Positions 16,727 to 29,861 are shown, counted from the first letter of the stretch. The stretch: 64,000 bases of DNA from Annona cherimola (GCA_030490835.1 CM059975.1:32086133-32150132), one strand, 5' to 3'. Numbers and translations: made by a program. Notes: generated by a model not told the origin, from the letters alone.

Positions 16727-17463
16727 AACTTGCCCTTTGAAATCATGTGTGATGAATAAGCATGCGGTTGAGGTAGTCCTAGGACAAAGGAGAGATAACA
16801 AACTGGTGATGATCTACTATCTGAGATAAACTCTAAATGATGCTCAAGTCGATTATGCCACAACTGAAAAAGAATTATTAGTTATTATTTTTGCAATTGA
16901 TAAATTTCGTTATTACCTTATAGGTTCGAAGGTTATTGTTTATACCAACCATACTGCAATTCAATACCTACTTTCTAAGAAAGATGCCAACCGATGTTGA
17001 TAAACTGGATCTTACTTCTGCAAGAATTTGACTTTAAAATTCAAGACAAGAAAGGCATGGAGAGCACAGTAGCTAACTATCTGTCTAGACTACCATCCAC
17101 TAAGGAGACTGATCTGACCAAAGATGAGCAAATCACTGAAGGAAGCACCAATGCCTTGGTATGGAGATATTATTAATTATTTAGTTTGTAAAGCTGTTCT
17201 ACTAGATTTTAGTTACTAGCAGAAGAAAAGGTTCTTGGTGGATGTAAAACACTACATCTGAGAGGATCCATAGTTGAACAAAAAATGCTGCGATGATCTA
17301 ATTCGTTGATGCATTCCAAATGAGGAAGTAAAGAATATTCTGCATCATTGCCTTTCATCACCCTATGATGAACATACTAGATCCTCTAAAATTATAGCAA
17401 AAGTCTTGCAATTAGGTTTTCTCTAGCCCATTTTATTCAAAGATGCTCGATCTTTTACACTAA
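16727..17463 (+). pseudogene. RNase H and start of integrase (left part)
   Basis: RNase H text survives in pieces around 16740-17090, ending with 'LINWILLLQEFDFKIQDKKG' and 'VANYLSRLP', the typical end of Ty3/gypsy RNase H. The integrase zinc-finger zone follows ('HHCLSSPYDEHT' and 'KVLQLGFL', about 17340-17425). It is interrupted at 17463 by a hAT insertion and resumes at 19842. Confidence 0.75.
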
Positions 17464-17471
17464 CCTATGAC

Positions 17472-19833
17472 TAGGGGTGCAACTCGGGTTCATGAAACTC
17501 GGGTTTACCTCAACCCCAACCCTAACCCTAATCCTATTTATAAAACTTCAACCCTAACCCTATTTGTAAACCTCGAACCCTAACCCTATTTTTGAAATTC
17601 GGGTTTGGGTTGAGTTTCGGGTTGAAATTCTCCTATTAATATGTCTTTGTTACTCATTCTATATATATAATTATTATCACAAACCTATTGGATAAAAAAA
17701 TTTAAAAAAGAATTTATTATACGAAAGAAAAAAAAAATTAAAATACTGCTTAAGAGTAAAAAGAAGGAAACCTGTTTTGAGCATTCTCTTTGCATCGAGT
17801 AGAATAATAGCTTTATGTCTGACAACGTAGAATACAACTATTTTTCATTCTGCAATTTAACACTAATATCACAACTATATACATCAATATTACCATCTAA
17901 TTGTAAGATAAATGTTATCATATTAATTGCAATAAAATAAAATCATCCAAGCACATACACGTAACTTTTCCACAGATGATGCTAAACCCCATCTCATATA
18001 ATAACTGCAAAAATATTAAAAAAGAGGAACATAAGTCGGGCAAGTGGAACAACTACAACAAGCACAGTAGTAAATTTCTAGACCTATAGAATGGGCCAGC
18101 ATATACAAAGTGAAGGAGGTAATTCACTAATTTGGATGAACAAGAAGTTCACACATTCACATTTAATAATTTTCTTTATTACATTTTCATCAGATTGATG
18201 AAACTAATCATTTTGTAGAAACAAATATTACCATTGCATCCAGGTAACAGGACGTTACTAATGCATTTGAATTAAGCACCATGTTCTCCAATCGATTGAA
18301 TTTCAGAAGAAAACATGTACCCCAATTGATTGAATTTCAACAGAAAACATATTCTCCATTTGATTGAATTTCATCAGATAACATGTTCACCCCTTCTAGT
18401 TGATTAAAGAATAATGCCAACATGACGAACCACACACACTGGTTTTCAAGATGGACAAATTCCTTGGATGGGATGTCAAGAAACCTGATATTCCAGAGTG
18501 CAAATGCAAATGCCAACCTATTAAAGAGAAGGAAGTTTTAAAAGACTGGTGATAGACAACGTCTACGAATCCGACCTGCCGTGTATCTATTTACGGAAGC
18601 TCGGAACCCGACAGTTAGTACAAATGAGATGCAGAGTAGAGGACTCTGCTCGGACACAAAGCTGCGAACTCAGTCGCCTCCAACTAGTATAAAGATAAAG
18701 AACTTTTCAGACACAAAACTCGCAAACAGCAGTGATATTGCCATAACGACAACGCCCAAAAGATGCATCATTCTGAGCCGAAACCCAAAAAAAATCAAAT
18801 TTCGATGTAAATTCGAAATAGGAAATAGCTTCCCAAAATCAACATCAGCATACTTAAGCTAAGAAAATTGCAACAGTAGTCTAAAAAAATAAAATTAAAA
18901 AAAACACTATGCTCGTGCGCAACCCAGAATGAAAAATGGAAAATGAGTTAGTAGTAATGAAAGCAACCGAACGGTACAAGCCTCCATCCATTAAACATCA
19001 GATCTGCCAAAAACTCTATCCAAACAGAGGTAATTCTATTAAAGATCCAACAAGAAAAAAAAAGGAAAAAGGATCCGCAATTTGCAAAAGCGTTGGAGCA
19101 AGGAGCTCATTCATGCGCAAACGGAGAAGGAACTCACAGACGGCACTAGAGGACTCATCGGTTGCAGCAGAGTTAAGGAATGTACAAACCAGCATAAAAG
19201 AAGAAAAAAACAGTAAAGAAGAGGGATAGCATCAGACGTTCTCCAGGGACGCTGGACGCAGGATGCTGGGGCGCCGGACGGCAATGAGCAGGGATGGCAG
19301 AGATGCAGGGACATTGGGCAGCAGTGGGCAGGGACGACAAGGAGGCAGGGACGGGCAGATGCAGGATAGGGGCAGACGGTGGATGGGCATGGACAGCTGA
19401 AGGCTAGTAGGGTCGGCAGGGATGTAGGGAAGGACGCCGGGACGCAGAGACGCAGCCAGCCGCAGGCTGGGACGCAACCGCGAGGAGGATGCCAGGAATC
19501 GAGATGCAGCTGGCTGCAAGCAGGGACGCCAACGACAGTTGGCAAGGAGAAAGCAGCCGCCGGCAGAGGCAGGGATGCCGGGACTCGGCGATTCGCTCGC
19601 TGGGGTTTTGTCAGTCGCGAATGGAAGAGAAAGCGGGATGAAAAAGCGGGAATGAAGGAGTCGAAACTCGAAAGAAAGGTTGTAGCTGCTGTCTGCTGAT
19701 ATATCATACTATATAATAAAATATTTATATTATATAAATTGAATTTCGGGTTCGGGTTTACCTGAACTTGAACCCAAAAATTGTTAGACTTCGGTCCGGG
19801 TTCGGGCCAAACCCGGCCCAAGTTGCACCCTTA
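17472..19833. mobile_element. Non-autonomous hAT element, 2.36 kb
   Basis: The ends are TAGGGGTGCAACTCGGGTT and, on the other strand, TAAGGGTGCAACTTGGGCC. Eight-bp flanks CCTATGAC (17464-17471) and CCTGTGAC (19834-19841) differ by one base. Integrase coding sequence continues across it. The subterminal part (17511-17590) is telomere-like ('aaccctaaccctaatcc'). The interior has no transposase. A GC-rich block (19230-19640) is a degenerate minisatellite based on 'gcagggacg'; its long minus-strand open frame is low-complexity. It shares end structure with the elements at 28656, 38311, 40780 and 53815. Confidence 0.85.
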
Positions 19834-19841
19834 CCTGTGAC

Positions 19842-20345
19842 AGGTGACAAAGGATGAGAAACATCTCAAGACGGAATGAGATGTCACTCACAAACATACT
19901 CAAAGTTGAACCATTCGATGTCTGGGGTATAAATTCATGAGACCATTCCCATCCTCATCCAATAACCAATATGTACTTTTGGTGATTGACTCTATAATCA
20001 AATGAGTGGAGACGATTACTGTCCCAACAAATGACGCATGCGTGGTTATCAAATTCATAAAATGGAGCATCTTTACAAGATTCAAAACATTGTAGGAAAT
20101 CATCAGTGACGGAGGCAACCACTTTTGTGATGAGCAATTTGAGCAACTACTCGAGAAATATGGAGTCACACATTAAATCGCCACCCTATACCACCAACAG
20201 ACAAGTGACCGAACTAAAATTTTGAATCGTGAGATCAAAAGCATCCTTGAGAAAATGGTGTCTCATTCACGTCAAGATTGGTTGAGGTAACTTAACGACG
20301 CTCTCTGGGTGTACTGAACTGCGATCAGAACTCCGATCGGGACAA
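19842..20345 (+). pseudogene. Integrase core (right part)
   Basis: It continues the integrase after the hAT element with 'RMRNISRRNEMSLTNIL' and 'VEPFDVWGI', then '[10 protein letters not shown]' and finally 'TAIRTPIGTTPF' in broken frames (about 20310-20348). These are standard Athila/Tat integrase blocks. Stops are frequent. The coding region ends abruptly at about 20350 and runs directly into LTR sequence, so the 3' part of pol, the 3' untranslated zone and the LTR start have been deleted. Confidence 0.75.
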
Positions 20346-20354
20346 CACCTTTTT

Positions 20355-21696
20355 GACTTCTTTATGAAATTTGAGTGTTTAATATATTTTAAATCATATT
20401 TTGATTGATTTAACTTTACAAAACACTCACGATTGACTGATTTGTGTAAAGCAGGAGGAATACGTGCAATTTTGGTGTCTTCAATTTTGGTATACAACAT
20501 GGACAAATTGTTAAGCGTCATTGAAAGCAGGAGTAAATTGCAAATTCAAGACTCAAATCTGAAGCAAAAATGCATTTCAAGCAAGACACTATTCATATGC
20601 AGTTACTATTCATGCATTGCGCTGTTCACGTGCACTATTCATGCGCATTATGTTCATGCATTACCGTTTATGCACTATAGCTATTTTTGCTCATTGTTAC
20701 TGTTCATGCGCAAATTACTATTCATGCTAAGTTACTTTTCACGCTAAGTTACTGTTCACGCCTCTCACCTCTATATAAACACTAGTGGGGAACATCTTGA
20801 GGCATCTGAAAACATCATAGGAGCTTGGGTTGAGGTTCGGAGAGCGAGAGAAAGTGTACAGTACGAGGCAAGAGGCGAAGCGATAAGTTGCGTGGAGCGG
20901 CCGACACACCATTGGGGCTTCTAATCAATAAGCTTTCCTTTTTCTCTTTTATTTTGATTTAGTTGTCTTGTTTGTGATAGACTTTGAATACAATATTATT
21001 TTATATTTGATTTTTATTATAAACATATTAAGCTAAACCCTTAATTTGGGGTTTAGGATGTAGTATACGTATAATGTAGCGGATATTGTAGTTTAATTTA
21101 TTTATGACTGATATTGTGTGTTAATTCAATATCTTGTGATTTAATGGTTGCTTGGTATGAATGCCTACACTTTAGCAATGATCCACATATATTAGGTGAT
21201 GGAACCGAGATGTGAAAGTCTAATATACGAAAATCAAGATACTAAACCTGGAAATCTAAGACCATGAGAATAGGCATGATGACCTTGAGAAATTTTATGA
21301 ATTTTTCAGAACTTAATGGATTGTAATTGACTTAATTCCATGAGAATAGATGGTTAAGAAAATTAGGGTACGCCTTGTAGGTTTCGAGAGAAGGTACAAA
21401 GATAATTTAGGGATAGTTCTCCTTTAATACATAATATCTGAATTAAATAAACATTGCATGTATCCATTGCAGAAGACGTATGTGAAATCCTAGATCCTAA
21501 GTACTCTCAATATTGTGATTTCTAATCCCTATTCTACTTCTACAGATCAACTTTTCTTCTTCTTATCCTTTCTTCTCCTCATCCTATTTGGTTAGAAAGT
21601 ATTTAGATCCAACGTCTTAAGTCCCAAATTTCTTGTGGATCAATATTTATATCCTACAATCTACAAACCCGTGCACTTGTGGTGAGATTGCGAACA
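20355..21696 (+). mobile_element. Athila-like LTR B (5'-truncated, shared middle LTR)
   Basis: TATATAAA lies at 20772-20779, 'aatcaataagctttcctttt' at about 20922-20941, and the end 'cttgtggtgagattgcgaaca' at 21676-21696. The start (TGATAATTGG in relatives) is missing because integrase text abuts it. It contains short near-repeats of 'ttactgttcatgcgc' type (20600-20760). It is followed by a good primer site, so it acts as the 5' LTR of the next internal region while lying where the 3' LTR of the previous one should be. Confidence 0.8.
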
Positions 21697-21703
21697 AGTA
21701 TTT

Positions 21704-21721
21704 TGGCACCCTTGTCGGAGA
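21704..21721 (+). other. Primer-binding site, tRNA-Asp type
   Basis: 'tggcacccttgtcggaga' matches 14 of 18 bases of the complement of the plant tRNA-Asp(GTC) 3' end. It begins 7 bases after the LTR. This primer is usual for Athila-related elements. Confidence 0.7.
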
Positions 21722-21892
21722 ATTAGGTGTTATTTAAGACTTTTTATTTAAACACTTTTCTTCTCTTTCTCTCTTTTTCTTTTTATATTCTCTTCATAGA
21801 TATTTTCTTCTTCTTTCTCTTTCTTTCCTCTTCTAGTCTATCTCACTTTGTATATTTTTTATAGGTAATTTTTTTTTATTTCTAGAAATTGT

Positions 21893-22780
21893 TTGATTGC
21901 ATGCTATAATAAGTGGTGTAATGATAGAATGAGTTCTAGAGCTTTCCATGATGATAGAATGGGTGCTAAATCTTTTTATAACGATAGGATGGACCAAATT
22001 GAATTGTTGTCGAGAAAGTTAGATTTGTTGATTTTGAGAAAGGATATGCAAAATTCATATGGAAAGGGGACTTCAATGATAAATACGTAATACCAACAAG
22101 ATTGGGTACATGAGCAGCAAAATTATTATAAATATGACAACCCCCATTTTCTTAAAAATCCTTTCTTAAACACTTACAATCACGATGGGCCTATACATTC
22201 AAACTTTTCCTAGTCCGATAATATTTCCTTTTAATCTAAACAAAACTGCTTTCCTCCTCAAACTCATGAATTTTATTACGAAAATTTGTTAAAAAAGTAT
22301 TTTCCCTTCATTCCACCACAGTTGCATCAGAGCCTGAAGAATCTGCCGAAGACAAAATTTTAAAACTGCTTCATCAAAAACTTGATCAAATGCAGGAGCA
22401 ACTTTTGAGTCTAGGAAAACAAGTTACACAACAAGCCATTCATCTAAATGAGAGGCATATCATTAGACCCCAGTCATTGCAGGAAGACCATTTTTAGCAA
22501 TAGATGATGCTATTATTGACGTGAAACGTGGAAAACTTACATTAATTGTCGGAGATGAGAAGGTGAAGTTCAACTTATCCTCAAAGCCAGTCAACTCCCC
22601 TATTAAGAATTCTTGTTTGCAGATTGACATGTTTAAGGAGGCATGAAACAAAGAAAGATCAGTTAGTCTGACAGGAGAGTGCATGAGTAAAGGAGAAACT
22701 ACTGAAAGTCTGAATCAAAAGGTTGCTAAAATTCTGACATCATGTGGAGGATCAAAACCACAACAATAGTTGAAATCTGA
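21893..22780 (+). pseudogene. Second internal region: gag tail and protease remnant
   Basis: An open frame at 21893-22090 has the repeats 'SRAFHDDRMGAKSFYNDRMD', a pattern found before the gag tail in this lineage. A gag tail follows in broken frame ('NPFLNTYNHDGPIHSNFS', about 22157-22215). At 22477-22646 the protease end 'GRPFLAIDDAIIDVKRGKL' and 'VGDEKVKFNLS' is open. The active-site part of the protease is missing, so gag has been joined to the protease end by deletion. RT and integrase are absent. Confidence 0.7.
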
Positions 22781-24242
22781 CAAATGGAAGAGCGAAGATG
22801 ACAAATTGGTGATAATTCATTCTTCTTCTTGTCGACCTCTTAAAAATAATAGTTGTAGTCTCTTTCAAAAAAAAATAGTTATGGTTCATTGGTAGGAAAA
22901 ATTCTCAAGAAAATTTAAATGCCAATTAAAAAGACAAAGTGCATGAAAATCTAGAGGATAAAAAAAGAAGCAAATTGACAAGCTGGAGTTGATAAGGGAT
23001 CAAACAACAGTTAGGGACTATAAACTAAGCACTTCTTAGAAAGTAATCCAATGTTTTAGGGAAGCAGTAATTTTCTTTATTATTTTTATTTTGATTTTTC
23101 TAGGATTTTGATACTTGATGAGAAAGTCTTCATGGTTATTTTACAGAAACTCGATCAGGAAGAATGCAGTCTGAAAATCTTGGTGCTCGAATGGGGAAGT
23201 TAACATCTCACACTCCTTGAAAACACTTGCTTAATCTAAATATAAATGTTTGATTGAATGAATTGCCCTTAACATTAAGTATAATATTAGTTTCAAATGT
23301 GAGGGTAAATGCGGTTCTTTGATTATTTCCTTTGCTAATTATTCTAATTATCAATTTGTACTAAAATTTTTCCATATTTTGAAAATTTTTGCTAATTTCT
23401 AGTGATTCTTGCACAAATATTTATACTAGATCGATCTGGACCTCACTTTGAACTTTTGTGGTCCTATAAGCAGACTATACTCAAAATTTTAAATTCTTTA
23501 AGTTAGGTGAATAATCAAATTTTGGCGAGATGTTGAATTTATTTTTGAGCATGTACTTGTTGAAAATGCTTATATTTGTTATCCTAATCACTTGATGAAA
23601 CCGATATACTGAGGTATCAATTTTTTTGATCAAATTTCAGTAATTCTTTCTAATTTATCAATATTGTTTTTAATATACATAATTGATTAACTAAAAATGG
23701 TAGTTTTCCCATAATGAAAATCTCATTCAGGTTGAAGAATTTTTAGAGCTAATACTCAACTTGAATTGATTATAACAAATGATTAAGACATTCTTTTGTC
23801 TGATAGCTTTACCATTATTTACTCCCATTGAGCCTAAACCTGAATTTTTTTCTCTAATCCTTGATTCCCACTTACTGAATTGAATTAATTTTGAATTTGA
23901 ATTGTGAGCTAAAATGCATAATGGGAACTAAGTTAACCACGTGTCTTGTGCATTAATGAAAATAATTTTCTAGATATCTTGAAATATGGTGAGAGAGAGT
24001 TATTGCCGAACTCAGTAGTAAAAAAAATAAATGCAAAAAATTCTAGAACATACTAAAAAAAGAAAAAAATACTAAGTTTAGGGGTGATTCTATTTCCTTT
24101 TGTATATAAGGCTCAAATCAAATTACAAACGATTCAATTATAAATCCTATTCTCAACATAACTGTTGTCCCATTAAGTCCTTATGATAATTGTTTAAGTA
24201 TGAAACAATTTATTAAGTCATTTTTATACTATTTAGTTTAGA
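22781..24242 (+). other. 3' noncoding zone of the second Athila-like internal region
   Basis: No coding sequence was recognised. A T-rich stretch at 23060-23110 is followed by AT-rich text. 'gaaatatggtgagagagag' at about 23982-24000 is shared with the nested element at 26895-26985. A polypurine-tract-like 'aagtttagggg' lies at 24074-24084, about 160 bp before the LTR start, so it may be an internal duplicate and not the active tract. Confidence 0.5.
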
Positions 24243-27200
24243 TGATAATTGGATAAGAATGTGATTTGTTGAGATGATTTGAAGCATATTTTGATTGAAT
24301 GCATAAAACACTCGTAATTGATCGATATGTGCAAAATTAGATGAAATCAATGTTGTCAAAACCAAACCGGTGATCAAATCGATAAAGGAACTGGTTTGGT
24401 TCGAACCGGTTTGACTGTGACATTAACATGACATATTTATAATATCATACTTGTTTAATTATTTTTAATTAATTATATATTGATAAAATTATGTAGAAAT
24501 CTATGTATTAAACTCTAATCGTCATAATAAAATATGCATAAAAAATAATGAAAGATTTTTTAAAAATTTATTATCTAAGCATAAATATAACTTATTAAAT
24601 TAAAAAATTAACTATATTAACTTCCTTGGAATGTGCAATGAGCATTGACTATGATTTTTGGCTTCAATTTATGGACCACAGTGTACTACCAATGAGGACA
24701 AGGAGTAGCTACCTAGCTGCAGGCACACCTGCATTATAATAGAACAACCGAAAACAAAGGTTGTCAGATTTAAGGGAAAATAAAAAATATGACTAAAAGC
24801 TGTTTGAATTAAAGAATAAACATCCATGGGTTTTACCGAAGATAAAGAAGTAAGCATAAAAATACCAACTATTTCTACTGGGGGTGGTGAGTTTAGTTGA
24901 CCATTACAGGTTAGGGCTTGGGAGCATTGGAGTAGAGTAGGTGAAGGGAATTGGCAGTACTGGCTACTAATTGTCTGGAGAAGGAGACAAGCATGGAGAG
25001 GATGACAGATGTACTAAATGAGCCAACGAGGATGACGACTAACAGGTCGAGGTGGTGGAGTGTACTCATTTTGCTAAGGGAAATGGAAAGGAGTAGGCAA
25101 CAAGTGAAACTAATTGATTTGGGGCTAGTGGAAACATCGATTTACAGCTTGGGGTTTTTTTGATTTTGACCGAATCGAATGAAGAAGAGAATGAGTTGTT
25201 ATGTGCTGGGAGACTGGCCGAAGAGATTGCTGGCAGACGATGAAGAAGAAGGTGGAAGTGTGCGACGCCCCGTTGCCTAGACATCCATAATGGTTAGTCA
25301 ACAAGTGACATATAACTTAAAAAAAATTCGGCAGGATTTCCCCATAATATATAAGGGATGGTATGAAATAAAAGACCTATTATTTATAAATCTCAATCTC
25401 ATCCTGTAATATCATATTTTATTATACATTTATGCAATTGTATTCTCACACCATAGAAGCATTCATATAATAAGTAAATCATAGTAATTCATCATTTACA
25501 ACAAGCAGTCCAAAAAATCATCTACATATGTGCCAATGTAGATTGCAATAAAGTCCAAAATACCAAAGTACAATATATTTTGTCATAGTTAGATTTGACT
25601 GAATAAGTATCCATGGGCATTAGTATAAATAAGAACATCAAGTCCAAAATAACTAGAAGCACAAATGCTAATCTAGTGGTCTTCAACATCGTGTCCTCCC
25701 CTTACGCCATTTTGAAGCTCCTCACCTGATATGTGATCTAAAAGCAAAATAACAAATCTTATGAATCTAAATAGACTCAGTAAATAGATAGCAGTTATCA
25801 CAATATGGAAATGAGCAAGACTTTGGATACACATGCCATAATAGAATTGTAGAAAGATAATTTTTGAATAACTATACAAGACATTTGGGTCCATCACCCA
25901 CACCCAAGAATATATGCATAAAGTCATACATAAGTAGAAAAATCACAATAATTCTCTTGTCATGTCGATCAAGGGCCATGAATAATCTCTCCTAATGTCA
26001 ACTAAGGGTCATGAATACCCTTTACAAACATCTATCTTCAATAATACATCATCCATAACGTAAAGGAACAAACACCACATAGCACACATACAACATTAGC
26101 AAGATCAACAAGGTTTACTCTAAATATAATGTACTCACTATTACATAGGTTTTTCATCGAACACCTGATAAATACCAAGGGCGGGACCTATAGTGTCTCC
26201 TCTTGGTTTACCCCACTGAAGCAAGATCATATTCTAATGATATAAAATTGCTAATGGGTCATCTATTTTATAAAAATCACATAGCAACATCCATTTTTCC
26301 CATAAACCCTACTAACCATAAACTGTCATGAGCCCTAACTCCTCAAACACGAGATTGTTGAACACTGCCTCTTCTCACCAGCCCTATTTCATGTTTAAAA
26401 CGAAATTTCATCACTAATTTGAGAAGAGACGACATCTACTTACCTCGATCGTGATTTTTTTCCAAGAACAACGACCTTAAACTCGGATATTTGGGATTTC
26501 GAGCTTCATTGATGTGAATCAATGAATTACAAAGAAGCTTGGAAGAGCTTTTAACGCAGTTTAAGGCTAGATCGACACCGGAAATAAAAGGAAAAAGAAA
26601 GTGGTGCCACTACTTTGTGAGGTGGAAGATAGTCATAATGCTCCAGACAGCACATCAATTATACACTGATAACTCGTGAAAATGTGAGTTATCATGGCTC
26701 ATTTTAGACTAGTTTTGCATGTTTGTCCAAGAGAATGTGGTTAATTTGCATATATTTAGCTTAGTTTTCATTTACTTTGCATTTTAGGTATAAGACGTAG
26801 TTTTTTTTTGCATTTTTAACAAATGTCAAGGTTCGCGAAAAAGGCAAAATGAAGTCATAGTAATAACGATTTTAAAAGAAAATTTTCTCCAGATATCCTG
26901 AAATATGGTGAGGGGAGCCCCAAAAAAATAAAATAAAATAATAAAAAATTCTCTCCAGATACCCTGAAATATGGTGAGGAGAGTCAAATAATAAGTTTAG
27001 GGGAACGAATGTGCATTTGAGCAAAACAAGGTCAAGTGAATTAGGTGAATTAATGTAATGTTCCTTGACAAGAGATAATGAGATATATTCTTAAACATTG
27101 GTTCACCTGTTTTGTGTTGCTTTTTCTAATCAGTTTCTTTTGACCAAGAGGACGATTAGCAGTATTGAGTTATCACTTTGGACTATTAACATTCATTTAC

Positions 27201-28655
27201 ATGTAGCTTGCTCTGAAATGAAAACACATGTCCTATTTTGGTAAATTGGTGATATTTTTTTATGAATTGTTTCAAGTTGAGGTTGTCCTTGCCCTGTTGA
27301 GTGGAGAAATGTGAATGTTAGGAAAATAATTGGAATCAGGTCTGAAGTGGCAGAGTTTTCATACATTCATTCATTTTGCTTTCATGTGTTGCTCGAGAAC
27401 TAGCAACATTTAAGTTTGGGGGTGTGATAACTCGTGAAAATGCGAGTTATCATGGCTCATTTCAGACTAGTTTTACATGTTAGTTGAAGAGAATGTGGTT
27501 AATTTGCACCCATTTAGATTAGTTTTCATTTATTTTGCATTTTAGGTATAACACGTAGTTTTTATGCATTTTTAGTGTAAACTGAGGTAAAATGTTGTGA
27601 ACTTCGGGTTGTTGCACTAATACCTCATCATTTATAAGTACATTTATTGGGTGTTAGTTGGTTTTGCAGGAAAGATGGGTGACTAACCGCTTTGGAATAT
27701 GATGGGACGAAAAATGAAGCAAATTGAGAAAGTAAGCTTGCTGGCGCCCCGACGTCGACGTATGGCGCATAGGCGCCACTTCACCACCATACAAGAACTC
27801 ACCAGATACCCTTCAGTCGGCAGGCTTCTAGAGAGTTGGCGCCTAAGCGCCGCACAATCGGCGCCACGGCGAGACCCCTGCACATGTGCATTTCGACACG
27901 TGTCTCATGCTGAGTTCAAGGGGGTACAAATATATACTGAGGGGTTCGTATGGCAGAGGAGAACGTGTGAGGAGAAGCCAGGGGGGAGAAAAGAAAGGAC
28001 TTCCAAGCTAAGAGCAAACTGAAGAGGAGAATCAACTTCGTTGGTGGAAACTAGCAAGTTTTAGCTTATCTTTCTTGTTCGCTACAAATTTTCTTTTCTC
28101 TTTTGTTGGGAATGTATTCAAACTGGGTTTCAATGGGATTTAACTCCATGTTCATGAGCTAAACTTCAATAGATGGGAGGTTGAGATGATTTGATGCCTA
28201 AACTATGTTATTTTGGTTCTTGATGATTTGAATACGAGTATTTAATTATTGTATACTTGTGCTGTGTAGATTTACCCTTGCATGTAGTGTTTAATGCTTT
28301 TTACAAGCTTAGCTATCTTGTAAGATGATTTAGTTGCTAGATTTATCTTTGAAAAAAGAGAATCTAAGTAAGGTTTATGTGTAAGGCATAGGTTTCTCTC
28401 TTGGTGAATGGAGAATGTTTAATGGATAGGAATATATCGTTAAATCCTATGTAGTCATGAGCAGGTTACGTATAGATCAATTTCATCACATTCATTTGCA
28501 TGAGAACATACCGATTGGGTGTTGTGTAATTAGCGTTGTGTTGGAAGACATATATAAAGATTATCGAATTTGGACTAGGAATCCCCATACAATCTGCTGA
28601 AAAAGAACCAATTTAATATAGTTTAGAGTCAAGGATTCCCAACTATCCCATCTAC

Positions 28656-29861
28656 TAGGGGTGTTAACGGATCGGGTTGAATGGGTTGGAGCCTAATCCT
28701 AATCCTAACCCATTTAATATATCTCAACCCTAATCCATTTATTAACCCATTTAAAAAACTTCAACTCTAACCCATTTAATAAACGGGTTAATGGGTTGTT
28801 AATGGGTTGTGTTTGTTACTAATTTTAATGCTAAAAACCTTCAATAAAGTTTATAAAATTAAATAAATTAGATAACTCGAAGTTAACATACCTGAATTTA
28901 ATATATTTTGGCTTGAAAACATCAGCTCCAGTGTGTGCGTGCAGCGGCAGATCTGAAGGTCACAGTGGGTGCTGACGTCTGCCGAGTCTTCGTGCGTGCG
29001 GCGGCAGATCCGAAGGTCGTAGTGGGTGTCAACGTCTGCCGAGTCTTCATGCGTGCGGTGGCAGATCGAAGGTCGTAGTGGGTGCCGACTGCTGACTGTC
29101 GAATATGACACCCGTTCCTTTGCAGTTTGTAGGCAAGCCCTTCAACGACTCAAAGGATTGAAGAGGTACACAATGGAGAGAGGAGGAGGCGAGCTAGCCT
29201 TTCCAATGGCGAGTGAGAGAAGAGAGGAGAGAAGAGAGAAAGGGTGATAAAGAGAACCAGCGCAGTCCACAAATTGATGACAGGCGAGGAGCGAGAACCG
29301 GAGCGAGTATGAGAGAAAAGGAGAAAAGGAGTGGGCGAGGGAGACATTCTATGCCTTTGAAGAATTCTCTGATTGATGTAATTGCAGCATTAAATGCGAT
29401 TCATTTATTTGTATATGACTTTGTTGACAGCGCAGTGCAGCGCAGTTGTCATGGGTCATTGAACGGGGTAGTCAAAAGCAATTGGTGCTTTTGTAGAAGG
29501 GGTCCCAGCTTTGAAATATGGTTGTGCGTTTGGCAGAAAATCCAAGGGAACTTCAGATCTTAGTCTTGGCTGCGACTGCAGAAGTTAACATCATGCGTGG
29601 GCGCTGGGCGGAATAGAGTATCGAGAGCAGGAAGCTGGGAACCGACTAAATTTATATATATAATTATATATAATATATTATAAATGGGTTATACGGCTTG
29701 GATGGGTTACAAAGTCTCAACCCTAATCCATTTATTTAATTAAATGGTTAAACGGGTTGGCGGATCATAACCCATTTATTTAAAAATCCTAACCCAAACC
29801 CATTTATTAACGGGTTGGACAAGCGGGTTGACGGGGTTGACCATGACCATTAGCACCCCTA
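28656..29861. mobile_element. hAT MITE-like element, 1.2 kb, nested in the 3' LTR
   Basis: The ends are TAGGGGTGTTAACGGATCGG and, on the other strand, TAGGGGTGCTAATGGTCATG. Perfect 8-bp flanks CCATCTAC lie at 28648-28655 and 29862-29869. Subterminal 'cctaatcctaatcctaaccc' is telomere-like. Unlike the 0.55-kb relatives at 40780 and 53815 it carries a GC-rich interior (28920-29640) with a 57-bp tandem repeat, apparently acquired. No transposase. Confidence 0.9.
28937..29095. repeat. 57-bp tandem repeat, about 2.7 copies
   Basis: Copies start at 28937, 28994 and 29051 with 'gcgtgcggcggcagatc' and continue through 'aaggtcgtagtgggtg' and 'gtctgccgagtcttc'. The period is a multiple of three. The minus strand is open through it (28851-29111) and would encode 19-residue repeats containing 'CRRTHEDSADVSTH'. 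Whether that is translated is unknown. Confidence 0.8.

Noticed and set aside
17511..17590. Interstitial telomere or chromosome-end relic
   Set aside because: The repeats are irregular and sit at fixed subterminal places in several hAT copies, so they belong to the element.
19111..19821. 236-codon minus-strand open frame
   Set aside because: It lies wholly inside the hAT element, its composition follows the GC-rich minisatellite, and it runs into the element terminus. No domain was recognised.
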